A DNA stretch of 64,000 nt, taken from assembly GCF_000369805.1 (NCBI RefSeq), contig NZ_KB850224.1, positions 2,611,287-2,675,286 on the forward strand. The letters are read 5' to 3'. The notes beneath the pieces are model-generated. The model did no database searches, was not told where the DNA came from, and saw nothing but the letters and a program-made list of their open reading frames with translations. A program made the translations under genes and the position numbers. Positions 8,826 through 17,637 of the stretch are shown piece after piece. Origin of the DNA: Acinetobacter sp. NIPH 2100. GTDB taxonomy: Bacteria; Pseudomonadota; Gammaproteobacteria; Pseudomonadales; Moraxellaceae. Positions within the stretch are counted from its first letter, which is position 1. Each line of letters starts with the position of its first letter.

Positions 8826-9833
8826 TTAGGTTGGCTTTAACTCTGTCATCGGCCATCTCGGTGTAGTCGTCACAGCCAAACCATCCTGTTGCCCTGCTTT
8901 TAAACGCTGATATCCAGCAAAAGCAATCATGGCGCCATTATCAGTACATAAAGCAGGTTCAGCGTAATAAACTTGCGCCTTAATCTTTGCCAATGAGGTT
9001 TCTAATTGTTCACGTAATCGCAAATTGGCACTCACCCCACCGGCAATCACTAAACGTTTTAAACCTGTTTGCTTTAAAGCTTTCACGGATTTTTTAACTA
9101 AGGTATCCACGATCGCTTCTTGGAAAGACGCGGCTATATCTGCATCTCGATTTTCTTCACCCAACTTTTTCAACTGTACTGAAACTGCGGTTTTTAAACC
9201 ACTAAATGAAAAGTTTAAACCTTGATGCAACATTGGACGTGGAAATTCAAAAGCTTGTGCATCACCCTGTAAGGCCAACTTCGCAATATTTGGACCACCT
9301 GGATAAGGTAATTTCATCATTTTTGCGACTTTATCAAAGGCCTCACCCGCAGCATCATCAATCGATTCACCCAGTAATTCATATTGACCAATACCGTAAG
9401 CTGCCATCAATTGGCTATGCCCCCCAGAAACCAGTAAAGCCACAAACGGAAATTCCGGTGGAGTTTCCGAAAGTAATGGTGCAAGCATATGACCTTCCAT
9501 ATGATGCACACCAATTGCAGGTTTATTCAATGCAAATGCCAAGGTACGACCAAATAATGCACCTGTCATCAATGCCCCCATTAAGCCTGGACCCCGGGTA
9601 TAAGCAACTGCATCAATCTCTTGTTTTGTTACACCACTTTGCTCAAGTAGTTGATTCATCAAGGGAATCATTTTTCGAACATGGTCACGTGAAGCCAGCT
9701 CTGGTACCACACCACCATATTCAGCATGCAGTTTGATTTGGCTGTATAGAACCTGTCCACGTAAGCCGAGCTCGCTATCATAGAGTGCTAACCCAGTTTC
9801 ATCACACGAAGTTTCTAAGCCCAAAACAATCAT
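8826..9833 (-). CDS. tsaD: tRNA N6-adenosine threonylcarbamoyltransferase TsaD
   Basis: 335 residues, full length for TsaD (YgjD/Kae1). It opens with the ASKHA-fold motif [16 protein letters not shown] and carries the metal-binding HMEGH motif (about 110-115), VSGGHSQL and the C-terminal [12 protein letters not shown]. With TsaB, TsaC and TsaE it installs the threonylcarbamoyl group of t6A37 on ANN-decoding tRNAs. It is divergent from rpsU, the conserved arrangement in gammaproteobacteria. Confidence 0.97.
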   Translation of the reverse strand: MIVLGLETSCDETGLALYDSELGLRGQVLYSQIKLHAEYGGVVPELASRDHVRKMIPLMNQLLEQSGVTKQEIDAVAYTRGPGLMGALMTGALFGRTLAFALNKPAIGVHHMEGHMLAPLLSETPPEFPFVALLVSGGHSQLMAAYGIGQYELLGESIDDAAGEAFDKVAKMMKLPYPGGPNIAKLALQGDAQAFEFPRPMLHQGLNFSFSGLKTAVSVQLKKLGEENRDADIAASFQEAIVDTLVKKSVKALKQTGLKRLVIAGGVSANLRLREQLETSLAKIKAQVYYAEPALCTDNGAMIAFAGYQRLKAGQQDGLAVTTTPRWPMTELKPT

Positions 9834-9978
9834 TAAACTGCCTTTACAACGATCAAAAATAATATCGGAGCTATTATAGACTTGTGATCTGAGTTGTAAA
9901 TGAGTAAAATACTGACCTTCACTTGCGATCTAGTGTAATAGTGCGTTAGATCATATCCATCATCTTAGAGGATTTTAC

Positions 9979-10194
9979 ATGCCACAAGTTAAGTTGAAAG
10001 AAGGCGAACCAGTAGACGTAGCTATCCGTCGTTTCAAACGTTCATGCGAAAAAGCGGGTGTTTTAGCTGACGTTCGTAAGCGCGAATTCTATGAGAAACC
10101 AACTCAAGAACGTAAGCGTAAAAAAGCTGCTGCAGTTAAGCGTTATCAAAAGAAATTGACTCGCGAATCTGTACGTACTACTCGCCTTTACTAA
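9979..10194 (+). CDS. rpsU: 30S ribosomal protein S21
   Basis: 71 residues, very basic, with the S21 text [20 protein letters not shown] near the start and an arginine-rich C-terminus. A strong GAGGA ribosome site lies upstream. S21 helps 16S rRNA 3'-end base pairing at initiation. It is followed 29 nt later by yqeY instead of dnaG, so the classical rpsU-dnaG-rpoD macromolecular synthesis operon is not intact here. Confidence 0.97.
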   Translation: MPQVKLKEGEPVDVAIRRFKRSCEKAGVLADVRKREFYEKPTQERKRKKAAAVKRYQKKLTRESVRTTRLY

Positions 10195-10223
10195 TTAATT
10201 TGTGATTGACTGCTGAAAATACT

Positions 10224-10670
10224 ATGAATACTTTAAAAAACCAGATTACTGACGTATTAAAAAACTCAATGCGTGCCAAAGATATGGCAACAGTAACGGT
10301 TCTTCGTGGTGTACAGGCAGCAATTAAGCAAATCGAAGTCGATGAGCGCATTGAGCTTGACGATGCTCAGGTTCTTGCGGTCATTGAAAAGCAAATTAAA
10401 CAACGTAAAGAATCGATCAAGGCCTTTTCTGGCGCTGGTCGAGATGATTTAGCTAGTAAGGAACAAGCCGAAGTTGAGGTTATTTCTCAATTTCTACCAG
10501 CCGCTATGACTGAGGAAGAACTTGATTCCATCATTGAGCAAACGATTGCTGCTCAAGAAGCTACTAGCATGAAAGATATGGGTAAGGTGATGAATTCTCT
10601 ACGTCCGATCATAGCCGGGCGTGCCGATCCTGCACAAGTATCTGCTAAAATCAAAGCAAAATTAAGCTAA
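10224..10670 (+). CDS. GatB/YqeY domain protein
   Basis: 148 residues from the ATG at 10224; a TTG six codons upstream is less likely. It is an all-helical YqeY protein, related to the C-terminal tail of the GatB amidotransferase subunit. The text IEKQIKQRKESIKAFSGAGR and the C-terminal MGKVMNSLRPIIAGRADPAQV are typical. The role is unproven, though tRNA-related activity has been suggested. It is probably co-transcribed with rpsU. Confidence 0.92.
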   Translation: MNTLKNQITDVLKNSMRAKDMATVTVLRGVQAAIKQIEVDERIELDDAQVLAVIEKQIKQRKESIKAFSGAGRDDLASKEQAEVEVISQFLPAAMTEEELDSIIEQTIAAQEATSMKDMGKVMNSLRPIIAGRADPAQVSAKIKAKLS

Positions 10671-10747
10671 TCCGCTTAACTCTCCTTTCTATATTTCTCT
10701 TTATTAAAGAATTGGATTCATTTCAACAATGAACCCAAAGTATTGTG

Positions 10748-11107
10748 TTATTTAAAATCACACTGAACATTATATTTCGCAAGCATTTGCATCTCTTTCG
10801 ATTCTGCCACCTGTTTAATCAAATCTTGCTTGGTCATACTTGCATACTGTTGCGGTAATGATGAGCGGTTTTGCTCAATCGCATCTGACATATCCTGAAT
10901 ATAGCGCTGATTAATCTGACAATATTTTGCTTGCTGCTCAGGCGTAAATTGCGAAGTTTGAGGATTTAAACTGCGCAAAAAACCACGAATATCCTGCGCA
11001 TACGCACCACGAATTTTCTCAACCGAATTTGCATACTGCTCAACAGATGCTGCCGAGCTGATTCCCACACTGCTTATCGCAAAAATAAAAACTAAAATTT
11101 TGTTCAT
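10748..11107 (-). CDS. Small secreted hypothetical protein
   Basis: 119 residues with a signal peptide (hydrophobic 5-14, probable cleavage after ISSAA near 20). The mature part is helical, with two cysteines (near 64 and 117) that could form a disulphide in the periplasm. No known domain is recognised. It lies 40 nt upstream of nothing obvious on its own strand and downstream of the GFA-family gene, perhaps in the same transcript. Confidence 0.6.
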   Translation of the reverse strand: MNKILVFIFAISSVGISSAASVEQYANSVEKIRGAYAQDIRGFLRSLNPQTSQFTPEQQAKYCQINQRYIQDMSDAIEQNRSSLPQQYASMTKQDLIKQVAESKEMQMLAKYNVQCDFK

Positions 11108-11147
11108 AAATCTTTTAACTTCTCAGCGATTGCTTACGCACGCCATC

Positions 11148-11513
11148 TTATCTTAATTCAATAAAATTTGGTTTATGCTCCAGAAAAAATTCTTCTTTCG
11201 GGGCGGGTATATCGCCCTCAGTCACACTCCCCAGACGTAAACGAATGATATCAGGCAAATCCGTACGATAAGAATAAAGTGGACTGGCACAGTTTTGACA
11301 AAAAACACGCGCCTTATTTGGGGTATGAAAATATTCTTTCAGTTGTTCTCGCCCAGAGGTGAGCTCAAATTGAGTTTGATCAACAGCACTATTCCAGCCC
11401 GCGATAGAACCCTGTGCCTGTTGGCAATCGGTACAGTAACATAAAATGCTGTTTTCAATTTTCCCATGATATTGATACTGCACTGCCCCACACAAACATT
11501 GTCCTTTGATCAT
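11148..11513 (-). CDS. GFA family zinc-binding protein
   Basis: 121 residues from the ATG at 11513, which has an AAAGG ribosome site 7 nt upstream. An ATG at 11543 directly abutting the protease stop is the alternative. The glutathione-dependent formaldehyde-activating fold is shown by the zinc ligands in CLCG, CYCTDC and CQNC. Most small GFA proteins have no proven activity on formaldehyde adducts, so only zinc binding and family are safe. It follows the M48 protease gene without a gap. Confidence 0.85.
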   Translation of the reverse strand: MIKGQCLCGAVQYQYHGKIENSILCYCTDCQQAQGSIAGWNSAVDQTQFELTSGREQLKEYFHTPNKARVFCQNCASPLYSYRTDLPDIIRLRLGSVTEGDIPAPKEEFFLEHKPNFIELR

Positions 11514-11543
11514 ATGCATGCCTTTAATTGTTTTAATATTCAT

Positions 11544-12986
11544 TTAGAGTTTCATACGGCGCTCATCTTGCATCTGTTTTAACCGTGCGTCAATCTTGGC
11601 CGACATTGCGACATTACCTTTTGCCAAACGCTGCGCGTGCAACATTGACTTAATCGCATTTTCTTCATAGCCAGACCAATACTCAGCCTCGGCGCGATAA
11701 CCCAATACATTGACGGCTTGTAAAGGTGAACTTTTATCTAAATTGGTTGCCTGTTGCAGTAATTGCCAACCTTCAATATCACGTTGGTTTTTATGAATAA
11801 AACGTTGTACCAAAGTTTGTGCCTGTGCAACTTGCTTTTGTCGAATCAGTACCTCTGCCAATTTATAAGATAAAGCCCGATTCTCTGGCATGGTTTTCTG
11901 GATTGGATTAATACTATTAAAAGCCTGATCCAATTTATTTTGCCCTAGGTAGATATCAGTCTGAATCAAAGGTACAAGCACATGATTCTGAAGTTTAGCC
12001 TTCACCAAGTCTAAATTGGCCTGAGCTTGTGCGTAATCACCTTGGTCCAAATAGAACTTACTCAAAGCCAATAAACCAGCAGTATTTTTCTGATTCGCCA
12101 ATGTCTGTAATTGAATTTCGGTCGCCTGATTCGATACCACTAAAGTGTAAAGCTTTAGAATTTCAAAATCGAGATCGTAAATTTTAGATTTCACTTTAGG
12201 CAATTGATTGGCACGTAAACGTGCTTCACTCATACGCTCTGTCGTTAATGGATGAGTAAACCAAAAATCAGGTAAAAAACTGACTCGACTGGTCGCTCGA
12301 TGCATGGTTTCAAAATAATCCGCCATACTTTGTGGGTTATAGCCTGCCGCAGACATAAACTGCATGCCAATACGATCGGCTTCTCGCTCCTGATTACGGC
12401 TATAACTCAACTGATTATCCATCAGTGCCGCTTGAGTACCCATCATTACAGCTGCACCCGCATTGCCATCGGCCTGAGATGCAATAGCAGCCCCGACAAG
12501 AATCCCTGCCAATGCGAGCAAACCCTGTCCCTTAAATGCTTCTTGCGAACGGCTATAATGACGCTGTGATACGTGTGCAATCTCATGCGCCATCACACCA
12601 ACGATCTCATCCAGATTCTTAGCTGAAGTAATCAAACCTGTATTCAATGCAAACAGACCACCAGGAACAGCAAAGGCATTAATTTGAGGATCTTTGATAA
12701 TCACTAAACCAATTGGTCGTCCAAGTTGGGTTTGGCTGAGAATCCCTGAAAAAACCTGTAAAAATTGATCTTCCAACCATGCATCTTGTACCGTTGGCAT
12801 TTGACGATGTACTTCTCGATAAACTTTTTCACCGATAAATTTTTCTTTTTGTTGATCGAGCAAACCTATACCGCTTCCAATTTCAGGCACTTCTGCTTGC
12901 CCAGCTGTATGGGAAGGCAAAAAAACTTCAGTGTGACTCAATTGAGTTGTGGCCAATAAGCCACATGCGAGCAGCAACGATCTCAA
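11544..12986 (-). CDS. Periplasmic M48 metalloprotease with TPR, BepA-like
   Basis: 480 residues. A signal peptide covers about 1-20. The M48 catalytic domain has HEIAH at 134-138 and the third zinc ligand in EREADRIG (Glu near 202). A TPR-rich C-terminal half (about 270-470) follows. This architecture matches BepA/YfgC, which acts in outer-membrane protein assembly and LptD quality control. The only start giving a signal peptide is TTG, with GAGA upstream and an in-frame stop just before it. Assignment as the BepA orthologue is by architecture. Confidence 0.88.
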   Translation of the reverse strand: MRSLLLACGLLATTQLSHTEVFLPSHTAGQAEVPEIGSGIGLLDQQKEKFIGEKVYREVHRQMPTVQDAWLEDQFLQVFSGILSQTQLGRPIGLVIIKDPQINAFAVPGGLFALNTGLITSAKNLDEIVGVMAHEIAHVSQRHYSRSQEAFKGQGLLALAGILVGAAIASQADGNAGAAVMMGTQAALMDNQLSYSRNQEREADRIGMQFMSAAGYNPQSMADYFETMHRATSRVSFLPDFWFTHPLTTERMSEARLRANQLPKVKSKIYDLDFEILKLYTLVVSNQATEIQLQTLANQKNTAGLLALSKFYLDQGDYAQAQANLDLVKAKLQNHVLVPLIQTDIYLGQNKLDQAFNSINPIQKTMPENRALSYKLAEVLIRQKQVAQAQTLVQRFIHKNQRDIEGWQLLQQATNLDKSSPLQAVNVLGYRAEAEYWSGYEENAIKSMLHAQRLAKGNVAMSAKIDARLKQMQDERRMKL

Positions 12987-13060
12987 GTGGTTTCTCTATG
13001 ATTTTAATAAAGAAATTCACTATAGCATTGAAAAAAGGAGAAATTTGCAACAAAGTGTTA

Positions 13061-13084
13061 TAAAAGGCAGGAAAATCCTGCCTT
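13061..13084 (-). terminator. Terminator after the acyltransferase gene
   Basis: On the minus strand AAGGCAGGA, loop TTT, TCCTGCCTT forms a 9-bp GC-rich stem followed by TTAT. It lies just past the stop of the acyltransferase gene at 13113. Confidence 0.7.
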
Positions 13085-13112
13085 AATTTATGTTTTTTGC
13101 AAGTGACTTAAA

Positions 13113-13706
13113 TTATTTGTTCGCGATGTAACGCTGATCTACACTGAATTTCTCAGGGAATTTGGCATTAATTTCAGCATAGAAAGACATGATTTCAGTC
13201 ATATCTTTTTCATAGTCGCCTGTAGGATAAACAATTTTCCCAACCCCAGTTTTTTTCTTGGCATAGTCCATATAAGCCAAAGCAATCGGCACACCTGCAG
13301 CAACCGCCACATGATAAAAACCAGTTTTCCATTGTTCTTGTTTAGCGCGTGTTCCCTCTGGCGTAACCAACATCACTAATTTTGGATGAGTCTTAAACAA
13401 GTCACTCATCAGCTGAACCATACTTGGTCGCGCTTGCCCTTCTTGTTTAATACTGCGATCGATCCCGATACCTCCCATAGCACGCACAAATGGGCCAAAT
13501 GGAAGTTTCATATAGCTGTCTTTAATGGTTAGGCGAACATTGACACCCAATGCTTTTAAGGCCAAGCGCGCATATAAAGCATCCCAATTGCTGGTATGTG
13601 GTGCGGCAATCATGACACATTGATCGATATCTAAATCCCAATGATTGTCAATTTCCCACCCCATCAAGCCCAAACTTTGCTCAGCTAATTTCTCGAACAC
13701 AGACAC
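13113..13706 (-). CDS. Lysophospholipid/1-acylglycerol-3-phosphate acyltransferase family
   Basis: 197 residues, probable GTG start. The acyltransferase H-X4-D motif is HTSNWD (about 36-41) and the substrate-binding motif is TPEGTR (about 116-121). These place it in the PlsC-like superfamily, in the short soluble branch often annotated as glycerol acyltransferase. It probably transfers acyl chains to a glycerolipid, but the acceptor is not known. It is the last gene of a probable run holD-like, ghrB-like, acyltransferase. Confidence 0.85.
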   Translation of the reverse strand: MSVFEKLAEQSLGLMGWEIDNHWDLDIDQCVMIAAPHTSNWDALYARLALKALGVNVRLTIKDSYMKLPFGPFVRAMGGIGIDRSIKQEGQARPSMVQLMSDLFKTHPKLVMLVTPEGTRAKQEQWKTGFYHVAVAAGVPIALAYMDYAKKKTGVGKIVYPTGDYEKDMTEIMSFYAEINAKFPEKFSVDQRYIANK

Positions 13707-13810
13707 CCCGACACGAAATCACAAAGGGCGCAAGTGTACCAATATTAATCAGCTTAAAAAGATGGACTCGCACAATAATGCAGCAATCAAGTTGTCAGCA
13801 TTGTAAGCAA

Positions 13811-14776
13811 TTATTCAAACTTTGGATTGACCAGATAACGCGGGGTTCGTTCTTCTAATGCATCCATCAAGTTTTGATAAGCAAGATCAACCATCTTTTT
13901 GCGTGTTTCTGCTGTAGCAGAGCCCAAATGTGGTACTGTGACTGCGTTTGCTAGTTCGAATAAAGGCGAGCTTTGCAAAGGTTCTTTGGTATATACATCC
14001 AACCCAGCGGCAAAGATTTTGTTTTGTTGCAATGCCTCAATCAATGCATTTTCATCGACGACCGAACCACGCGCAATATTCACAAATACTGCATGCTTCT
14101 GCATCAAATCAAATTGTTCTGCACCAATCAGTGCCTTAGATTCAGTATTTAAATCAACTGCAACCACAATAAAATCAGACTGTTGCAATAACTGATCTAG
14201 CTCGCGATATTGCGCATTGAAGGCTTGTGCGACTTCAATTTTTTCACGGCGATTATGGTACAAAATATTCATATTGAAACCATAGAAACCACGACGGGCA
14301 ATCGCAGCACCAATATTTCCCAAACCAATGATGCCTAAGGTTTTCCCAAACACATCTACACCGAATTGTTCAGTCGATACCGTGCGTTTCCATTGACCTT
14401 GCTTGGTCCATGCATCTAAAGACGGAATTTTACGTGCGGCACTGAGCAATAATGTAAAGGCAAGATCAGCAGTCGTTTCTGTCAGTACGTGTGGGGTATT
14501 GGCAAGCCAAATTTTCTTTTGATTGAGATAGTCGACATCGTAGTTATCATAGCCAACGGAAACGGTAGAAATGACTTTTAGTTTTTGTGCTGGGGCTAAA
14601 TTACTTTCATTCAATAAACGCCCTGCGCCAATCATGGCATCAGCATCAACAACTTCCGTTCGAATCTGCTCGTTGATGTCACCAAGTTTGGGGTTAAGTA
14701 CCACCACCTGATAATCTTGCTTTAACTTCGCTAAAACATCCTGATCTATTTGACTGAATACAACGACTTTCTTCAT
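13811..14776 (-). CDS. D-2-hydroxyacid dehydrogenase, glyoxylate/hydroxypyruvate reductase type
   Basis: 321 residues. The NAD(P)-binding site is GIIGLGNIGAAIARR (about 149-163). The catalytic triad appears as Arg in NIARGSVVDE, Glu in DVYTKEPL and His in VPHLGSATAE. Length and motifs fit GhrB-like reductases of glyoxylate, hydroxypyruvate or 2-ketogluconate. It starts 16 nt after the holD-like gene and is probably co-transcribed with it. Confidence 0.9.
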   Translation of the reverse strand: MKKVVVFSQIDQDVLAKLKQDYQVVVLNPKLGDINEQIRTEVVDADAMIGAGRLLNESNLAPAQKLKVISTVSVGYDNYDVDYLNQKKIWLANTPHVLTETTADLAFTLLLSAARKIPSLDAWTKQGQWKRTVSTEQFGVDVFGKTLGIIGLGNIGAAIARRGFYGFNMNILYHNRREKIEVAQAFNAQYRELDQLLQQSDFIVVAVDLNTESKALIGAEQFDLMQKHAVFVNIARGSVVDENALIEALQQNKIFAAGLDVYTKEPLQSSPLFELANAVTVPHLGSATAETRKKMVDLAYQNLMDALEERTPRYLVNPKFE

Positions 14777-14792
14777 TATTAAATTCCGATCT

Positions 14793-15440
14793 TTATTGCA
14801 TAAGTTGCCACAACCGTCTTTTCAATAGCGGTTGAGCAATCATTTCTTCTAAACTCGCTAAATGTAATATATTAGAATGCTGGATAAAGTCCAGTTGACC
14901 TAAGCATAATATCTTTTTATTGGTTGCGGTGGCATCAATGAAACCTTGAATATAGGAAGAGAGTCCTCGACTATCCTGAAAAGCAGCCAATGGAAATGGC
15001 CATTTTAACTCTGCGTATTGACCCAGCTTTGCCTTTTGAATATTTTGCCACAGCTGTTGTTGTGCATTATTCAACTGACTGCTTTCCAATAAAATGGCAC
15101 AGTTTTCCAAAACGTACATTTGCAATTCAAGCGTCTGAATCTGAGCCGTAATAACAATCTGTTCTTTTTCAACCACAGCTTCTTTAGCAGTTGGTTCTAC
15201 AACAACCTTCGCTTGTTGAGGACTTTCAATTTCGGTGATCGATGGCGTGTGTACAGGTGCAACTGGAATATCTTGAACAATCGGTGCAGGATCAAACGCA
15301 AGCGCTGTCGATTGTGAAACCGCATCAACCACTTGATCTCGCCATAGGCTGGGTGCAGTATTTTTTTGACATACCACTTCCCGAGGAATCCAAACATCGA
15401 TACCCAAAGTGGCTAGTATGTTTCTCTGCTGCCCAATCAT
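14793..15440 (-). CDS. Probable DNA polymerase III psi subunit (HolD-like)
   Basis: 215 residues from the ATG at 15440 with AGG upstream. The N-terminus QQRNILATLGIDVWIPRE resembles the HolD opening, in which an LGI-x-x-W pattern contacts the chi subunit. The middle (about 45-95) is low-complexity and proline/valine/glutamate-rich, like a linker. The C-terminal half (about 105-215) is folded and includes LKWPFPL and KKILCLGQLD. Pseudomonad psi is known to be larger than the E. coli protein and poorly conserved, which fits this size. The call is by motif only; it could be another linker-containing protein. Confidence 0.5.
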   Translation of the reverse strand: MIGQQRNILATLGIDVWIPREVVCQKNTAPSLWRDQVVDAVSQSTALAFDPAPIVQDIPVAPVHTPSITEIESPQQAKVVVEPTAKEAVVEKEQIVITAQIQTLELQMYVLENCAILLESSQLNNAQQQLWQNIQKAKLGQYAELKWPFPLAAFQDSRGLSSYIQGFIDATATNKKILCLGQLDFIQHSNILHLASLEEMIAQPLLKRRLWQLMQ

Positions 15441-15701
15441 CTTACCTACTCGTTCTGTCAACTTGCAGCCATTGGCACGACTGTAATGTCCTCATAGTCT
15501 AGCATAAACCATGTCTGCCTAAATGACTTCCTTTTGCTCAATCACATCAATACAAATCCAAATGCATGATCAAAAATGTACTTCTCGTTAGTTTAGGCAA
15601 ATATTCAGTAGCTATAGGCAAGTTTTCATTCGTCGACTTTTAGACAATATTTCATCATTTTGTCGCTTTTACTTTTTATTAATGTTGTATCGAATGCTCA
15701 A

Positions 15702-16823
15702 ATGAAAAGGTTGACGCTATCTATGCTTATTCTTTTTGCTATCGCTGTTGTTCTGCTCATTGCTGGCAGTGCCATGTATACCCAACAACCCCTCTTTGGT
15801 AAAATTCCTTCTGGTAAACGCCTACAATTAATCGAGAGTTCTCCTAATTATCGACAAGGCCAATTCCGTAATCTCATCGAAAAATCGGGGATGAGCGAAG
15901 GCTCAAGTATCGCTGTAGAACTCTACAAGACCTTTATCAAAACCATTCCGCATCGTAATCCGATCGATCCAATCCCTTCGGTTAAAACCAATCTAAAAGC
16001 ACTAAATCCACAACAAGACGTCATCATCTGGTTTGGCCATTCTTCTGTATTTATGCAGCTCCATGGCAAGCGGTTTCTGATTGATCCGGTCATGAGTGGT
16101 AAAGCATCGCCTTTCCCTTGGGGCACGCGCGCTTATAAAGGAACTGATATCTATACGGTTGAGGACTTACCAGAGATAGATTATTTGCTGATCTCACATG
16201 ATCACTATGACCATCTGGATTATGAAACCACGCTCAAACTGAAAGACAAAGTCAAATACGTCATTACAGGTTTAGGTGTAGGTGAACACTTTGAATATTG
16301 GGGTTATCCAAAAGATAAGCTGATCGAAAGAGATTGGGGTGATCGCATTGAATTTGATGATGGCATTACCATCATCACCGAAACAACACACCACGATTCT
16401 CGACGTGCTTTTGATGGCGGAAAAAATCTTTGGGTCTCATTTGTCATTCAGTCCCCTCATAAAAAGATTTTCTACACAGGTGATGGCGGCTATGACAAAC
16501 ACTTTCTTGAGATTGGTCAAAAATATGGGCCTTTTGATTGGGCCTTGATGGAAAATGGCCAATATGATGCTGCTTGGCGTTCGGTACATTGCCATCCAGA
16601 TGAAGTGGCCCAAGCCACAGAAGAACTGAATGCACGCAATATGATTCCTGTGCATCATTCAAAATTCAGTTTGGCTAAACATGCATGGTATGAGCCAATT
16701 ACCCGTATTGTCGAATATTCACAAAGCAGGAAATATCGTCTTGCTACACCAATGATTGGTGAATTGGTTGAACTGGATAATGATCAACAAGCATTTAAGC
16801 AATGGTGGAAGAACATCCGCTAA
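15702..16823 (+). CDS. Membrane-anchored MBL-fold hydrolase, UlaG/NAPE-PLD-like
   Basis: 373 residues from the ATG at 15702. An N-terminal transmembrane segment (about 5-24) anchors the enzyme. The metallo-beta-lactamase motif HDHYDHLD lies at 166-173, preceded by the WFGHSSVFMQL strand typical of the UlaG/NAPE-phospholipase D branch. Later metal ligands include Asp in YTGDGGY and His in IPVHHSKF. Related enzymes hydrolyse N-acylphosphatidylethanolamines or lactones; the substrate here is unknown. It stands alone. Confidence 0.85.
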   Translation: MKRLTLSMLILFAIAVVLLIAGSAMYTQQPLFGKIPSGKRLQLIESSPNYRQGQFRNLIEKSGMSEGSSIAVELYKTFIKTIPHRNPIDPIPSVKTNLKALNPQQDVIIWFGHSSVFMQLHGKRFLIDPVMSGKASPFPWGTRAYKGTDIYTVEDLPEIDYLLISHDHYDHLDYETTLKLKDKVKYVITGLGVGEHFEYWGYPKDKLIERDWGDRIEFDDGITIITETTHHDSRRAFDGGKNLWVSFVIQSPHKKIFYTGDGGYDKHFLEIGQKYGPFDWALMENGQYDAAWRSVHCHPDEVAQATEELNARNMIPVHHSKFSLAKHAWYEPITRIVEYSQSRKYRLATPMIGELVELDNDQQAFKQWWKNIR

Positions 16824-16872
16824 TTAAATAATATCTCTCTTAACTGCCTTCGATAAAAGCTGATTCAAAAAT

Positions 16873-16907
16873 GAAAAAATCGGACAATCAGGCACCTGAT
16901 TGTCCGA
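16873..16907 (-). terminator. Terminator after azoR
   Basis: A 13-bp stem, TCGGACAATCAGG (16880-16892) and its perfect complement (16895-16907), is followed on the minus strand by a run of six or more T. It lies 35 nt beyond the azoR stop and before the convergent hydrolase gene. Confidence 0.85.
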
Positions 16908-16941
16908 CTCTGCCAAAATCAGCAGTAAGGGGTACTAAAAT

Positions 16942-17538
16942 TTAAACAGCGACTTGTTGGGCTTTTTGATATGCGCCTTTGAGTGCATCCTCTCTTAAAG
17001 CAGACATGTCTAGACCTTCTGCATATACAAACTCAACCTCATCAATTCCCATCAAACCTAAAACAGCATTCAGGTAAGGTGTTACTGCATCCGTTACTTG
17101 TCCTAAATGCACACCACCTCGACTACTCATCACAATTGCTTTTACACCTTCAACCAAGCCTTGCGGATAGGTTTCCGTATATCTAAAGGTATGACGAGCA
17201 CGTGCAACCAAGTCAAACCAGTTTTTTAGTTGTGTCGGAACATTCAGGTTGTACATCGGTGCGCCGATCAACAACAGATCTGTGGCTTTTAACTCTGCGA
17301 TTAATTCATCAGATAATTGGATAATTTTTTGAATAGGTTCGGCGACATTTTCTGCGCCACGTAAAGCTTGGAAAATCTCGGCATCTAGTACAGGCAGCTT
17401 TAATTTTGCCAAGTCACGAATAATAATGTCATCTTGTAAACCACGTTCAGCACGTTGTTGTAGAAATGCATCAATCAAACGACTGGTCTGAGAATTATCA
17501 CCCATAATGCTTGATTTCAATACCAACACTTTAGCCAT
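16942..17538 (-). CDS. azoR: FMN-dependent NADH-azoreductase
   Basis: 198 residues from the ATG at 17538 with a GGAG ribosome site. Flavodoxin-like fold. The N-terminal phosphate loop LKSSIMGDNSQTSRL, the FMN-contacting GAPMYNLNVPTQLKNWFD and SSRGGVH are the usual AzoR motifs. It reduces azo dyes and quinones with NADH. It is divergent from a LysR gene, with an ATCAC-N5-GTGAT site between them, so the LysR protein probably controls it. Confidence 0.92.
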   Translation of the reverse strand: MAKVLVLKSSIMGDNSQTSRLIDAFLQQRAERGLQDDIIIRDLAKLKLPVLDAEIFQALRGAENVAEPIQKIIQLSDELIAELKATDLLLIGAPMYNLNVPTQLKNWFDLVARARHTFRYTETYPQGLVEGVKAIVMSSRGGVHLGQVTDAVTPYLNAVLGLMGIDEVEFVYAEGLDMSALREDALKGAYQKAQQVAV

Positions 17539-17585
17539 GTTTGTTCTCCAAATCTTGAATGGAGACATGTTACTACTACAATTAA

Positions 17586-17600
17586 ATCACCAGTAGTGAT
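17586..17600. promoter_or_regulatory. Candidate LysR-type binding site
   Basis: Inverted repeat ATCAC-CAGTA-GTGAT, containing the T-N11-A pattern typical of LysR regulators. It lies between divergent azoR and LysR genes. Binding is inferred. Confidence 0.55.
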
Positions 17601-17637
17601 AAAATTTCGATTAATTGATTCCTAAAACTCTACAATA

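Noticed and set aside
8665..8856. 63-codon minus-strand open frame behind tsaD
   Set aside because: It starts inside tsaD, has no ribosome site of its own and reads as an AT-rich chance frame with random aromatic and hydrophobic residues.
9206..9736. Long plus-strand open frame opposite tsaD
   Set aside because: It is antisense to a highly conserved gene and its text is His/Gln/Pro-rich, as expected from the reverse of tsaD codons.
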